Shown here: in pieces, positions 7,432-16,492 of the stretch
How positions within the stretch are numbered: position 1 is the first letter of the stretch
Layout of the letters: the number at the start of each line of letters is the position of its first letter
Assembly: GCA_945876095.1 (NCBI GenBank)
Contig: CAMCMP010000033.1
Span: 1 to 33,524, forward strand
Direction: 5' to 3'
Origin: Chitinophaga pinensis
GTDB taxonomy: Bacteria > Bacteroidota > Bacteroidia > Chitinophagales > Chitinophagaceae
DNA: 33,524 nucleotides
Notes under the pieces: model-generated
Told to the model about the DNA's origin: nothing
The model's input: the letters and a program-made list of their open reading frames with translations, nothing else
Database searches by the model: none
Translations under genes and position numbers: made by a program

Positions 7432-8607
7432 TTAATTTTCACATTTAAAAGAATTGTCTGCCCTTTCAATATTCTTAAAATTGTTTTGAACATCTAGATT
7501 AACAATCGATTGGTCTTTATTGTTGATGATTGAAATACACTGCCCAGCAATCCATTTCCCATTAGAATCAAGTAGTGCAGGATTTTTGATTCCATCAAAA
7601 ATAATATGCGGTATATTTTCTCCAAACTTTCTTCCCAATACCATTGCCAATGGATCTTTCCCAACTGGCGAACCTGTTTTTCTTTCATACACATTATCGT
7701 GTATTGAAATAGCTGAAGGAAAGGGATCGTACAGTTTATCTTTTATTGCCTTACCTGTAGTGGTATAACTAATAATTAGAGTGCCAGCACTTTGATTGTT
7801 GATGATTTTATTTTGGTAAACTTCTATTTCTTTAGCTGCAAGAATCATTATACCTGTTCCACTAGGTACAGAAGCGACAATATTTCCTTTGGGAGCAAAA
7901 TTTATATAATTATTGTCATGAATATTATTGTTATAAACTTTTACTTGTCCGCCTTTTTTTTGAACTAGATCGGGTAAGTCAAATACCAATATGCCACCAG
8001 TATTTTCTAAAGCTTCATTTTCAAATACCTCTGCGTTTAAAGAATTTTCTATTTCAATACCCGCTACATTGTGATAGGCCTTTGATTTTTTTACAATGAT
8101 ATCTTTCGATTGTCCAACATAAATCCCTGCATCTGAAGCGCCGATTGCCACACATTGATCAATGATCACACCTTGGCATTGAACAGGATATAAGCCGTAT
8201 CCTCCATTCTCCGGTCCTGGTGTTCCTGTCCATTCTGTTTTTACATTTCGAAAAGTGATACCCTTTACATGCATGGTCTTTATGGCATCGCCCTTGGCAT
8301 CTTGAACAGTAAATGCTTCGAGTACAATATCACTTCCATCGCTTACACGAATACCTTCTGCACCATCCGTCTGGTTTTTAAAACTAAGAATGGTTTTATT
8401 CATTCCTTTTCCACGAATCGTTACCTTTTTTTTACCCTCTATGGATAGGGTATTGGTTAATTCAAAAACTCCCTCTGGCAATTCAATTACATCCCCATCT
8501 TCTGCCATAATGAAAAGACTTTGATACTTTTTTTGAAAATCTTTTTGACAAAATGAAACGGCTGGAATTCCGATAAAGATGAACAAAAGAAAAGGTAATA
8601 ATCTCAT
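7432..8607 (-). CDS. Exported parallel beta-helix protein paired with SO2930-type cytochrome
   Basis: The 391-residue protein has a signal peptide (about residues 1-20, ending VSFCQ), then an opening segment VIELPEGVFELTNTLSIEGKKKVTIRG typical of exported right-handed beta-helix proteins. Repeated coils follow, with the pattern I-x-V-x-x-N-x-I-x-x-N (for example VYNNNIHDNN and VYQNKIINNQSAG), of the pectate lyase-like/NosD type. It matches the TIGR03805-type family, which pairs with the diheme cytochrome encoded immediately downstream. The function is unknown; polysaccharide binding or lyase activity are options. It is the first gene of its unit, 146 nt from the preceding GH95-like gene, which allows an independent promoter (candidate at 8681-8688). 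Confidence 0.82.
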   Translation of the reverse strand: MRLLPFLLFIFIGIPAVSFCQKDFQKKYQSLFIMAEDGDVIELPEGVFELTNTLSIEGKKKVTIRGKGMNKTILSFKNQTDGAEGIRVSDGSDIVLEAFTVQDAKGDAIKTMHVKGITFRNVKTEWTGTPGPENGGYGLYPVQCQGVIIDQCVAIGASDAGIYVGQSKDIIVKKSKAYHNVAGIEIENSLNAEVFENEALENTGGILVFDLPDLVQKKGGQVKVYNNNIHDNNYINFAPKGNIVASVPSGTGIMILAAKEIEVYQNKIINNQSAGTLIISYTTTGKAIKDKLYDPFPSAISIHDNVYERKTGSPVGKDPLAMVLGRKFGENIPHIIFDGIKNPALLDSNGKWIAGQCISIINNKDQSIVNLDVQNNFKNIERADNSFKCEN

Positions 8608-8680
8608 AAAAATAAATTATAATATATAGTATTTTAAAGCATAAATAGAACAATTCAACGTGTAAAAAGTTCTGTCAGTG

Positions 8681-8688
8681 CAAATTTA
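8681..8688 (-). promoter_or_regulatory. Candidate Bacteroidota -7 promoter element
   Basis: On the minus strand this reads TAAATTTG, matching the TAnnTTTG consensus, 73 bp upstream of the beta-helix start codon and in the gap after the GH95-like gene. A TTG-like -33 partner at the usual spacing is not convincing, so confidence is low. Confidence 0.3.
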
Positions 8689-8753
8689 CTGACTTGTTTT
8701 TAATTGTTTCAGTTTCAATATTAATCTGCGTAAGAAATGCTTAGCATCCTTCA

Positions 8754-11105
8754 TTAAAGTCCTTTTTTTCTAACACCCCAAGAGTTTATTTTATCAGCCA
8801 TTACAGGCAAGCTGGTTATTTCTAGTGAAGGAGCTTGTTCACCTGTATAAATCACTGCTTCTTCTCCCTTTTTCAATGTTAGTTCAATTTGCCCTTCCTT
8901 TTGTTTCATATTGGCAGAAGATGGTCCAATTAATTTGACCCTACCTTTTAAATCCGTTTTTAAAATACAAGCTGCTCCAGCTAAACTTTTAATATGGATA
9001 AATTTTGTATCGCCATTTTTTCGAACGGCGCTTACAAGAAAGGCTCCCTCTGTTCTTAAATTATAAAAGTTAGCATCCTTCCATGAAGATGGCATTGCAG
9101 GAAATACCCTTATGGTTCCGCCCCAACTTTGAATTAACATATCCAATATTGCTCTGGAAGAAGAAATAGGTGATTCAAAAGTTGGATTTTCTCTTTCACT
9201 GTACAATGTATTTTGGGTAGCAGTAGGAATTCTTGCTGGTCCAGGTTTAACACCAAACCTTGGTAATAATTCTAATGATCTGTTTAACCAATTTAAACTA
9301 CTATCACCATAACCAATGGCAGCCCATAAAGAAGACGCGCCTGAAAATTTATAAATACAATTGTCTCCATCTAAATCTGTAAAATGTTGAATGGATTTTT
9401 TCATCAAAGGAATTCGATTGGGCTCATTTTCAATATTCATATCATACAAAGGGAATATTGAAAACAAGTGACTATAATGGCGATGTGGTTTTGAAAAGGG
9501 TAAATCTTTACCCACCATAATTCCATTTTCATCAATATTGTAATCGGCCATTTTTGATAACATCAATTTCCATTTCGGAAGAAGTGGATCTTGTATTTTC
9601 AAACGTTCTGCAGTTTCAATAAGGGTTTTAAAACCCCATCGTGCAAGTGCTATATTTAAACTGGTTTCTTTTGCATTACCGTATTCATCTGAATAGGTAA
9701 ATGGAATGTGGTATAATCCATCTTCACCCAGTTGTAAAATTCTATAGTATAAGTTATAAGCGCGTCGCAAAAGAGGGTAAACTTGATCTCTCAATTTAAC
9801 GTCATCCATACTTCTACGATTGTGTAGATAATACATTTGCGTTAACCAAGGAAGTACGATAATATTTAATCCTCTATCATTTTTTGGATCAGTGGTTATA
9901 AAAATTGGATTGTAAAGATCATCGTAACCAACAGGGTTGGTGATGCCGCCACAATCATCTTGAAACTCTTTGGGAACATTGGCAATAATCTGATCTTTAT
10001 GCCTTTCTAGTAATTGATATAAATTATTCTCTAAATCTGAATGGTTCGTAATTCCGAATGTGTAGTATGTAAGTTGAACGTTTAAATTCATCCAAACCAA
10101 AGGCCAAGCGGTTGGTTTAAACCAAGGCCCAAGTAAATCAATCACAGGCCTATTAGGGTGTGTAGCGCTCGCTAGCTTATATAATTGAATCCAATAAAAA
10201 CTTTCTAAATGTGCATCTGGTACAGAAACAAAACTGGCTGGATAGTAATTGTGCCACCATTGACGATGCGCAGTCTCCATTAATTTAATTGATTTTTGCT
10301 GACCAGCTTTAATCGTTGCAACAGCATCTATTGCAGATCCAGCCGCAGGCTTTCTATATTTACCCCAACGGTTGGCAACGGTTACCAATACTGTTCTTGA
10401 GCCATCTGATTGTTTGCTTTCAGTCCAAGCAGTAGCATAATCATCTCCCATTAAAAGTGGTTGCGTAACTACTTCAATCTTATCTACCACCTCAGTTTTA
10501 AAGGATGGATTTTGTTGATAGGCTACATTCAATTCTAAGCCCATTGCTCTTTTAGCAATATATCTTGCACTTTGAGCCAACTGCGGACGAAAAGAGAATA
10601 TTGCTTGATTTTCTTTGCCAGTAGTTTTCATGTTAACTATAATCAACTCTTCTGCTGATGGAACAAAGCATCTAAAAGAAATCGTTCCTTCTGTGGTGGT
10701 TAACTCTCCTCTAATTTCTGCATTCCAAATATCATTGCGCAGTTTTACATGAGTAATAGTGCCCACTGGCTTAAATAATAATTGACCAATCGGTAAGCGA
10801 CTGGTTTCATAGGCACTTGGTGAAGCCGTTCGATGGTCATACACATCGGTTCTACCAATTTCAAATCTAAGAGCAGTAGTATCTATATCATCTCTAAATA
10901 AAATTGTACCTAGTAATCCATTTCCTACAAATGCACCAGCAAAATAATCCTTTGGAACTTCATCCCAAAGTAGATCTTGTTGTGACAAATAATTAGCCCA
11001 ATTAATATTTAATTTTACCTGTGGTTTTACAGATTTGATTTGTGCATTTGCAAAGCCATTGATTACTAAAATAAAAATGGCTAATTGGTAAAAGACTCTT
11101 TTCAT
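8754..11105 (-). CDS. Divergent GH95-like glycoside hydrolase, exported
   Basis: The 783-residue protein has a signal peptide (about residues 1-21, ending FANAQ). The N-terminal domain contains FAGAFVGNGLLGTILF, the counterpart of the GH95 opening motif LPVGNGRLGGMVFGG. The (alpha/alpha)6 catalytic region contains NLNVQLTYY (N340, N342), aligned with the paired catalytic asparagines of GH95, and HRHYSHLFSIFPLYD. Two differences from the neighbouring true GH95 stand out: the residue aligned with its QEW general-acid Glu is Ile529, and its catalytic Asp of QIDGNFG aligns with E644 in PTFESPISS. It may therefore use another acid, act on a different sugar, or be inactive. Its start is 23 nt after the GH95 stop, so both are in one operon. 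Confidence 0.78.
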   Translation of the reverse strand: MKRVFYQLAIFILVINGFANAQIKSVKPQVKLNINWANYLSQQDLLWDEVPKDYFAGAFVGNGLLGTILFRDDIDTTALRFEIGRTDVYDHRTASPSAYETSRLPIGQLLFKPVGTITHVKLRNDIWNAEIRGELTTTEGTISFRCFVPSAEELIIVNMKTTGKENQAIFSFRPQLAQSARYIAKRAMGLELNVAYQQNPSFKTEVVDKIEVVTQPLLMGDDYATAWTESKQSDGSRTVLVTVANRWGKYRKPAAGSAIDAVATIKAGQQKSIKLMETAHRQWWHNYYPASFVSVPDAHLESFYWIQLYKLASATHPNRPVIDLLGPWFKPTAWPLVWMNLNVQLTYYTFGITNHSDLENNLYQLLERHKDQIIANVPKEFQDDCGGITNPVGYDDLYNPIFITTDPKNDRGLNIIVLPWLTQMYYLHNRRSMDDVKLRDQVYPLLRRAYNLYYRILQLGEDGLYHIPFTYSDEYGNAKETSLNIALARWGFKTLIETAERLKIQDPLLPKWKLMLSKMADYNIDENGIMVGKDLPFSKPHRHYSHLFSIFPLYDMNIENEPNRIPLMKKSIQHFTDLDGDNCIYKFSGASSLWAAIGYGDSSLNWLNRSLELLPRFGVKPGPARIPTATQNTLYSERENPTFESPISSSRAILDMLIQSWGGTIRVFPAMPSSWKDANFYNLRTEGAFLVSAVRKNGDTKFIHIKSLAGAACILKTDLKGRVKLIGPSSANMKQKEGQIELTLKKGEEAVIYTGEQAPSLEITSLPVMADKINSWGVRKKGL

Positions 11106-11128
11106 GACTGAGGTATAATCTAAAAAAT

Positions 11129-13531
11129 TTAATTTAATCGATTGTAAATCGTAATTGTTTGATTAGGCTTAAGAGTTACCGATTTGGTTAACTCTTTATA
11201 TCGAATAGTATAGGTTCCTCCTTTACTTGATTGGATGGTAGCTTTTTTCAATTCGCCATTCGACCAGTCAATATTCACTGTACAAGCACCTCTAGCTCTT
11301 AATCCATGCATAGAGCCTTCATTCCATGCTTTGGGCAATGCAGGCAATAAATTTATTTCGTTGTTCTGTGATTGCATGATCATTTCTGCAATTGCAGCAG
11401 CAGCTCCGAAATTGCCATCAATTTGAAAGGGTGGATGTGTATCAAATAAATTATTTAGTGTACTTTTTTTAAATAATCCGTTTAGATTTTCTAAAGCTTT
11501 TTCTGGTTCAAATAATCTTGCATATAAACTAACGATCCATGCTTTGCTCCAACCTGTATGACCCCCACCATTTGATAAACGACGTTCTAGTGTTTTTTTT
11601 GCAGCCTCAAAAATTGCTGGATTTTTAGGAGAAATTAAATCAAGCGGATATAAACCCAAAAGGTGAGATATATGACGATGACCTAGTTCTGTCTCTTCAA
11701 AATCTTCTATCCATTCTTGAATAGTACCCAATGCAGAAATTTTCATCGGCGGCAATTTTTTCTGTGCAGCAATTACTTTATCAGCTAATGATTTGTCTAA
11801 ATGCAAAATTGAAGAAGCCCTTTTAAAATTATTAAACAATGCATTGATAATATGCATATCTACAGTAGGGGCATAAGTCATTTGCGATTTCTGTTTTCTG
11901 TTGGTATTGGGAACAAAAAAAGAATTTTCAGGTGAATGAGAAGGGTTGGTTACTAAATAACCTTCGGGAGACGGCACTAAAAAATCAAGCACAAATTCTA
12001 CAGAACCTTTCATCATTGGATAAGCAATGGTGCGTAGATAATTTGTATCATTGGTAAATTCAAAGTGATCAAAAACAGGAAGTGTCATCCATGGGCCATC
12101 CATGTTGGTGATACCCCACACGCCATCCATCACACCTGTGCGTCCAAATGGATCCGTTAAATGATGGAGTGTCCATCCTTTGGCACCATAGGTTTCAGCG
12201 GCTGTAACGGCACCAGGCACCATTATTTTTTCCATGAACTTTGCTAATACTACAGAAGTTTCTGAAAGATTTCCAGTCTCTGCAGGCCAATAATTCATTT
12301 GTAAATTGATATTGGTATGAAAATCTGCACTCCAAGGAGCATCGTATAAATCATTCCATATCCCTTGAAGGTTTGCAGGTAATTTACCCGGCTTTCTAGA
12401 TGACCCCATTAATAAATAACGACCATATTGATAGTATAAAGCCACTAAACCATTATCAATTTTTCCTTCTCTCACATGCACTAGTCTTTCGTCTGTTGGA
12501 TATTGACTATTGTTGTCATCTTTTAATGAAAATGAGACTCTGTTGAAAAATGACTCATGATCTTTTACATGAATTTGTTTGAGTGTTGTCGCATTATAAC
12601 TACTAGCTTTTGCAAAAATTTGTTTACAAATAGTCAAAGGATTGATGGAACTATCCATATTCAATTTCTCCAGATTGTAATCTGTAGCTCCGGTTAATAC
12701 AATTACAATATTTTTTGATCCAACCATTTTAAAACCAGCAGAAGTATCTGAAACAAAAGCTGATTGAACTCCAGAATTGGATAAAATTTTTATAGCCGCT
12801 GAATAACGCATATGCTTTCCTCCCGGACCTTTCATGGCAGAAGCAGGGTCAATGATTTGTCCAGTATAATAAGCTAATCCATTTTGAACTTGGTAAAGAT
12901 TTTCGCCTTTTGAAATTTCATCGGTTTTTCTTTTTTTATTTCCACCTGTCTCATAGTCTGCATTAAATTGGCGAGACAAAAGAAAATCTGCATCAAAAGG
13001 TTTTTCTGATTGAATGGTAATGACCATTAAATTTTGAGGAGCTGATACAAAAACTTCTTGTACAATTTTATTACCATCTACTGTATACTCTGTTTTTGCA
13101 ATACCTGTTTGAATGTTTAAAGAACGTTTGTAATTGGTAGCATCTGATTTCCAATAAAATTTAATTCCTAAATCACCTAGTGTTTGATAAGATCTAACGT
13201 TGGGTGGAGTGCCTACAATATATTTTTTTGAAAGCTCATTCGCTGTTTTATAATCACCATTAAATATGGCAGTTTGTATTTCTTTAAGATGAGCTTTTGC
13301 ACCTGGATTATTATTATTGATAGGAGCTCCAGCCCAAACGCTTTCTTCATTTAATTGAATTCTTTCTTCTTGAATACCGCCAAATACCATACCCCCTAAG
13401 CGTCCATTTCCAACAGGAAGTGCATCCGTCCATTTTTGAGCTGGTTTGGTATACCAAAGAGAAAGGTTATCCTGCTGTCCATAACTTAGACAACTGAATA
13501 GTAAGCCAATTGAAAGAGTCAATAATTTCAT
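11129..13531 (-). CDS. GH95 alpha-L-fucosidase (or related alpha-L-galactosidase), exported
   Basis: I chose the ATG at 13531 (800 residues) because it gives a clean signal peptide (MKLLTLSIGLLFSCLSYGQ); the frame stays open to a TTG at 13582, which would put 17 hydrophilic residues in front. GH95 hallmarks are the N-terminal LWYTKPAQKWTDALPVGNGR, NINLQMNYW (N407, N409), QEWIEDFEE (E606), GHRHISHLLGLYPL, GHTGWSKAW and QIDGNFGAAAAI (D705). These residues correspond to the catalytic Asn/Glu/Asp set of bifidobacterial AfcA. The enzyme removes terminal alpha-1,2-L-fucose, or L-galactose in some plant-polysaccharide members, from xyloglucan or pectin side chains. It is first in a two-gene unit with the divergent paralogue downstream. 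Length is normal. Confidence 0.93.
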   Translation of the reverse strand: MKLLTLSIGLLFSCLSYGQQDNLSLWYTKPAQKWTDALPVGNGRLGGMVFGGIQEERIQLNEESVWAGAPINNNNPGAKAHLKEIQTAIFNGDYKTANELSKKYIVGTPPNVRSYQTLGDLGIKFYWKSDATNYKRSLNIQTGIAKTEYTVDGNKIVQEVFVSAPQNLMVITIQSEKPFDADFLLSRQFNADYETGGNKKRKTDEISKGENLYQVQNGLAYYTGQIIDPASAMKGPGGKHMRYSAAIKILSNSGVQSAFVSDTSAGFKMVGSKNIVIVLTGATDYNLEKLNMDSSINPLTICKQIFAKASSYNATTLKQIHVKDHESFFNRVSFSLKDDNNSQYPTDERLVHVREGKIDNGLVALYYQYGRYLLMGSSRKPGKLPANLQGIWNDLYDAPWSADFHTNINLQMNYWPAETGNLSETSVVLAKFMEKIMVPGAVTAAETYGAKGWTLHHLTDPFGRTGVMDGVWGITNMDGPWMTLPVFDHFEFTNDTNYLRTIAYPMMKGSVEFVLDFLVPSPEGYLVTNPSHSPENSFFVPNTNRKQKSQMTYAPTVDMHIINALFNNFKRASSILHLDKSLADKVIAAQKKLPPMKISALGTIQEWIEDFEETELGHRHISHLLGLYPLDLISPKNPAIFEAAKKTLERRLSNGGGHTGWSKAWIVSLYARLFEPEKALENLNGLFKKSTLNNLFDTHPPFQIDGNFGAAAAIAEMIMQSQNNEINLLPALPKAWNEGSMHGLRARGACTVNIDWSNGELKKATIQSSKGGTYTIRYKELTKSVTLKPNQTITIYNRLN

Positions 13532-13590
13532 ATAATTTTTAATTAAGTAATTGAAAGAATAGTTTTTTTCTTTAGGATGCAACAGATCTA

Positions 13591-13615
13591 ATAGATTCTT
13601 AAAAGATAGATTCTT
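13591..13615 (-). promoter_or_regulatory. Direct repeat, possible regulator site upstream of GH95 operon
   Basis: ATAGATTCTT occurs at 13591-13600 and again at 13606-13615, a 15-bp period (AAGAATCTAT on the coding strand), 60-84 bp upstream of the GH95 start. Two-copy direct repeats of this size are common operator layouts. Without a motif search this is only a suggestion. Confidence 0.3.
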
Positions 13616-13634
13616 GTTAAAAGTAAAAATTAAT

Positions 13635-13681
13635 AAAAGGACCGATCAATCAATCTGTTAGATTATTTTTTCGGTCCTTTT
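13635..13681 (-). terminator. Terminator of the Gfo/Idh/MocA gene
   Basis: AAAAGGACCGA (13635-13645) pairs with TCGGTCCTTTT (13671-13681), an 11-bp perfect stem. A smaller inner hairpin, AATCT/AGATT, occupies the loop. The T-rich 3' side reads on the minus strand, 22 bp past the stop of the oxidoreductase gene, separating it from the GH95 unit. Confidence 0.8.
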
Positions 13682-13702
13682 GTTATAAAAAAATATTCGG
13701 CA

Positions 13703-15103
13703 CTACATTTTGTAATATTGCTCCCATCCTTTTCTTGGTGGCGGGCCATAGAGCAATTCATTGCCTACCGAGCTATTGGTTATTTTATTAGTACGACTAT
13801 TAAAAATAAGTTTGGTATTTAATCTTTGTGCTAATACACCCAATGCCATTACTTGGCTTAATGGTCCAGATATATCGAAAGAAGAACGAGTTTTTTCTTC
13901 ACCCTTACAAGCTTTAAGGAAATTAGCAAAATGGTTAGATGGACTTTCGGGTACTACAGGTAAAGAGGATGCCATGTCTTTCGCTTTATCTACTGGTATA
14001 ATTTCTAGAGCGGATCCATGTGAGCCCCCTTTGAAAGTAAGGTCTTTACCATAAATAACTTTACCAGGATATCTTTTGATATTTCCAGCCGTTGGCGGTG
14101 GAATATTTTTTGCTCTGATAGGTTCTCCATAAAAATCTGGTAACGGAGGCTTGTTGTTATAGCCATCATACCAACTAAGTTCTAGAGCTGGCATATGATC
14201 ACGTTTTGGAAATTTAAATACTAGGGTAGAACCTTGAGGGAAAATCAATGTGCTATGTCCTTCCATGTAAATAGGATCTACTTCGGTTGGTAATCCTAAT
14301 TTTAAAAATTGGTGAGCAGTATCAAAAATATGTGCGCCCCAATCTCCTAATGCACCATTTCCAAATTCAAACCAAGATCTCCAATCTCCATTAATATATC
14401 CTTTGTTGTATTCCTTAAACTGAGCAGTTGAAAGCCATTTATCCCAATCCAATGTAGCAGGAATAGGTTGTGAAGGAAGATAGTCTGATACTTTCATTCC
14501 ATGCCAACGGCGACCATTGTTCATGAAGCAAGTAATTTTTTCTACATCTTTTATGATACCTGCTTCTGTCCAAGCTTTGAATTGAAAATAATTTTCTTCA
14601 GAGTGTCCTTGATTACCCATCTGCGTAGCCACCTTGTATTTTTTTTGCGCCTTCATCATCAGTGAAACTTCATGAAAAGTATGTGCCATTGGTTTTTCTA
14701 CATAGACATGTTTACCTTGAGACATCGCTAACATGGCAACGGGGAAATGAGAAAAATCGGGAATGCCAACAGAAACTGCATCAAATTGATTACCCATTTT
14801 ATCAAACATTTCACGGAAATCTTGAAAGCGCTTTGCAGTAGAAAATTTCTCCATATTGGCGACCGTTTGAGGAGCACCCATGTCTATATCACAAATGGCA
14901 ACAATGTTGGCAAGACCAGTTTTATGTAAAGAGTTCAGTACATCACTACCTCTATTTCCTATTCCACAGCAAGCCACATTCACCTTATCGCTGGGAGCTA
15001 CGTGCCCTAAGGCTTTACCCATCACATAGGATGGAATAATTGTATAACCAGCCACTGCAGCTAAAGTCGCTGAGCTGGTCTTAATAAATTCTTTTCTTTT
15101 CAT
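13703..15103 (-). CDS. Gfo/Idh/MocA-family oxidoreductase with Tat-like leader
   Basis: The 466-residue protein begins MKRKEFIKTSSATLAAVAGY, a Tat-like leader of the kind common in exported Bacteroidota Gfo/Idh proteins, although the Arg pair is replaced by Lys-Arg-Lys. The Rossmann domain has GIGNRG (47-52) and CDID (71-74) for NAD(P) binding, followed by VEKPMAHT (E136-K137-P138), the family hallmark. The C-terminal half contains GALGDWGAHIFDTAHQF with conserved Asp and His. Exported members with tightly bound cofactor act as glycosidases by oxidise-eliminate-reduce chemistry or as C3 dehydrogenases of sugars. The substrate here is unknown. The gene is flanked by a terminator at its 3' end and by a 132-nt gap after the CE15 stop, so it is probably a separate unit or a read-through extension of GH27-CE15. 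Confidence 0.9.
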   Translation of the reverse strand: MKRKEFIKTSSATLAAVAGYTIIPSYVMGKALGHVAPSDKVNVACCGIGNRGSDVLNSLHKTGLANIVAICDIDMGAPQTVANMEKFSTAKRFQDFREMFDKMGNQFDAVSVGIPDFSHFPVAMLAMSQGKHVYVEKPMAHTFHEVSLMMKAQKKYKVATQMGNQGHSEENYFQFKAWTEAGIIKDVEKITCFMNNGRRWHGMKVSDYLPSQPIPATLDWDKWLSTAQFKEYNKGYINGDWRSWFEFGNGALGDWGAHIFDTAHQFLKLGLPTEVDPIYMEGHSTLIFPQGSTLVFKFPKRDHMPALELSWYDGYNNKPPLPDFYGEPIRAKNIPPPTAGNIKRYPGKVIYGKDLTFKGGSHGSALEIIPVDKAKDMASSLPVVPESPSNHFANFLKACKGEEKTRSSFDISGPLSQVMALGVLAQRLNTKLIFNSRTNKITNSSVGNELLYGPPPRKGWEQYYKM

Positions 15104-15235
15104 ATAACATTGGTTTTAATAATTTTAAAAATTAGCAAAAACTTTTCAAGTATCTATTAAAGTTTTAATCTGTTTTTATGGAAATTTTTAAAGAGCTATC
15201 TGCTTTTGTTTTCTATTCTGAATATGAGATGTAAA

Positions 15236-16462
15236 TTACTTTATAAATTGGTAAGCAAATTTGATATAGTTTTCCCAATCATATAATAAAATATCATGTT
15301 TACCATTTCTAATATGATGGGATACACGACTAAGAATTGGTTGCTCTACTTTAGGAAATTCTTTTGATTCAATACCTTTTAAACCATATAATTTATATGC
15401 TTCACTTGCATAAACTGCCGACAAGTATTCATTCTTAGGAGATGCCCATAAATCTTCTGACGCACTTGCTACATATAAAGGACGAGGTGCTACCATTGCA
15501 AGCAGCATGTGTTGATCAAAAGGCAAAGCAGATTCATTGTTACTATATTTTTGAAAATTAGCACAGGGCCACATAGGGAATCTCTCATTTAATTTCCCAA
15601 TCGTTTCACCTTCTTTATTTCTTGAAATAGCCGCGCCACCGCAACCAGAACAGTTGGAAATAACTGCTGCAAATCTTTGATCCAATGCACCTGCCCATAT
15701 GGCTGCTTTACCTAAACGAGAATGTCCAATCACAGCAACTTTTTTTGCATCTACATTTTTATCAGTTTCTAAATAATCTAGCGCGCGGGATAAACCCCAT
15801 GCCCATGCTGCAAGAGCACCCCACTCGTCAGCTGCAGGACGAGTTTGATTAGGTTGGTACAATAACGGATAAACTCCGATCGAAAAATCATTTCTATCTG
15901 GAGCAATATCCCAATAATACATAGTAGCAACACCACATCCTGCGGCAACAATATTTTCAATCGGCCATCTAGCAGATTCTCCAGCCCTTTTCATTGAAGG
16001 GCCATTCCATGCTTTAGCCATGTGAACAGCAGTGTCATTGATGGTACTATGATTTCCATTAAAATTGTATCCAAGAAAGGTGACAAAAGATTTCTTTGCC
16101 TTGGGTAAATACATCAACATTTCAACTGAAAGTTCTTTTCCATTGCCGGTAAAAGTTAATCTAACTTGTTTTCTGATCGCTTTTCCATTGAGTGCCTCGT
16201 TATCGGTTTCAAGAACTTTCACCGAAGAAATTTTTAGCTTACCAGGTACCTTTCCATACATCTGTGACTCAAATAGGTCCTTAATTTCAGGTCTGCGTTT
16301 CTTTTCCCATTGTTGTTTAGTTGAAATAGTATTTCCATTTTGAGAAACTAACAAAGGTGGAATGGGAACTGTTGATTGAGTAGGACTATTTTGTGCAAAT
16401 GATGGAATCGTTAACAAAAGAAAAAATCCTAAAAAAAATAGGTATTGATTTTGCTTTTTCAT
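15236..16462 (-). CDS. CE15 glucuronoyl esterase-like alpha/beta-hydrolase, exported
   Basis: The 408-residue protein has a signal peptide (residues 1-23, ending SFAQ). Its alpha/beta-hydrolase core has the nucleophile elbow GHSRLGK (S248), NCSGCGGAAISR, FPMWPCANFQKY, a late SASEDLWASP (E336, D337) and a final HHIRNGKHDI (H389). This pattern is that of bacterial CE15 enzymes, which cleave esters between glucuronic acid of xylan and lignin alcohols. In many members the residue before SGCGG is the catalytic Glu; here it is C271, so the acid of the triad may be E336 or D337 instead. It starts 30 nt after the GH27 stop and is probably co-transcribed with it. A related pectin or other acyl esterase cannot be excluded. 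Confidence 0.85.
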   Translation of the reverse strand: MKKQNQYLFFLGFFLLLTIPSFAQNSPTQSTVPIPPLLVSQNGNTISTKQQWEKKRRPEIKDLFESQMYGKVPGKLKISSVKVLETDNEALNGKAIRKQVRLTFTGNGKELSVEMLMYLPKAKKSFVTFLGYNFNGNHSTINDTAVHMAKAWNGPSMKRAGESARWPIENIVAAGCGVATMYYWDIAPDRNDFSIGVYPLLYQPNQTRPAADEWGALAAWAWGLSRALDYLETDKNVDAKKVAVIGHSRLGKAAIWAGALDQRFAAVISNCSGCGGAAISRNKEGETIGKLNERFPMWPCANFQKYSNNESALPFDQHMLLAMVAPRPLYVASASEDLWASPKNEYLSAVYASEAYKLYGLKGIESKEFPKVEQPILSRVSHHIRNGKHDILLYDWENYIKFAYQFIK

Positions 16463-16492
16463 GTGGCTTAAAATTTATTTGTACAATTTGAT

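Noticed and set aside
7520..7768. Plus-strand frame of 82 codons inside the beta-helix gene
   Set aside because: It is a shadow of the minus-strand beta-helix coding sequence, without its own start context or family match.
13532..13582. Upstream TTG start for the GH95 gene
   Set aside because: It would place 17 hydrophilic residues before a complete signal peptide; the ATG at 13531 is the better start.
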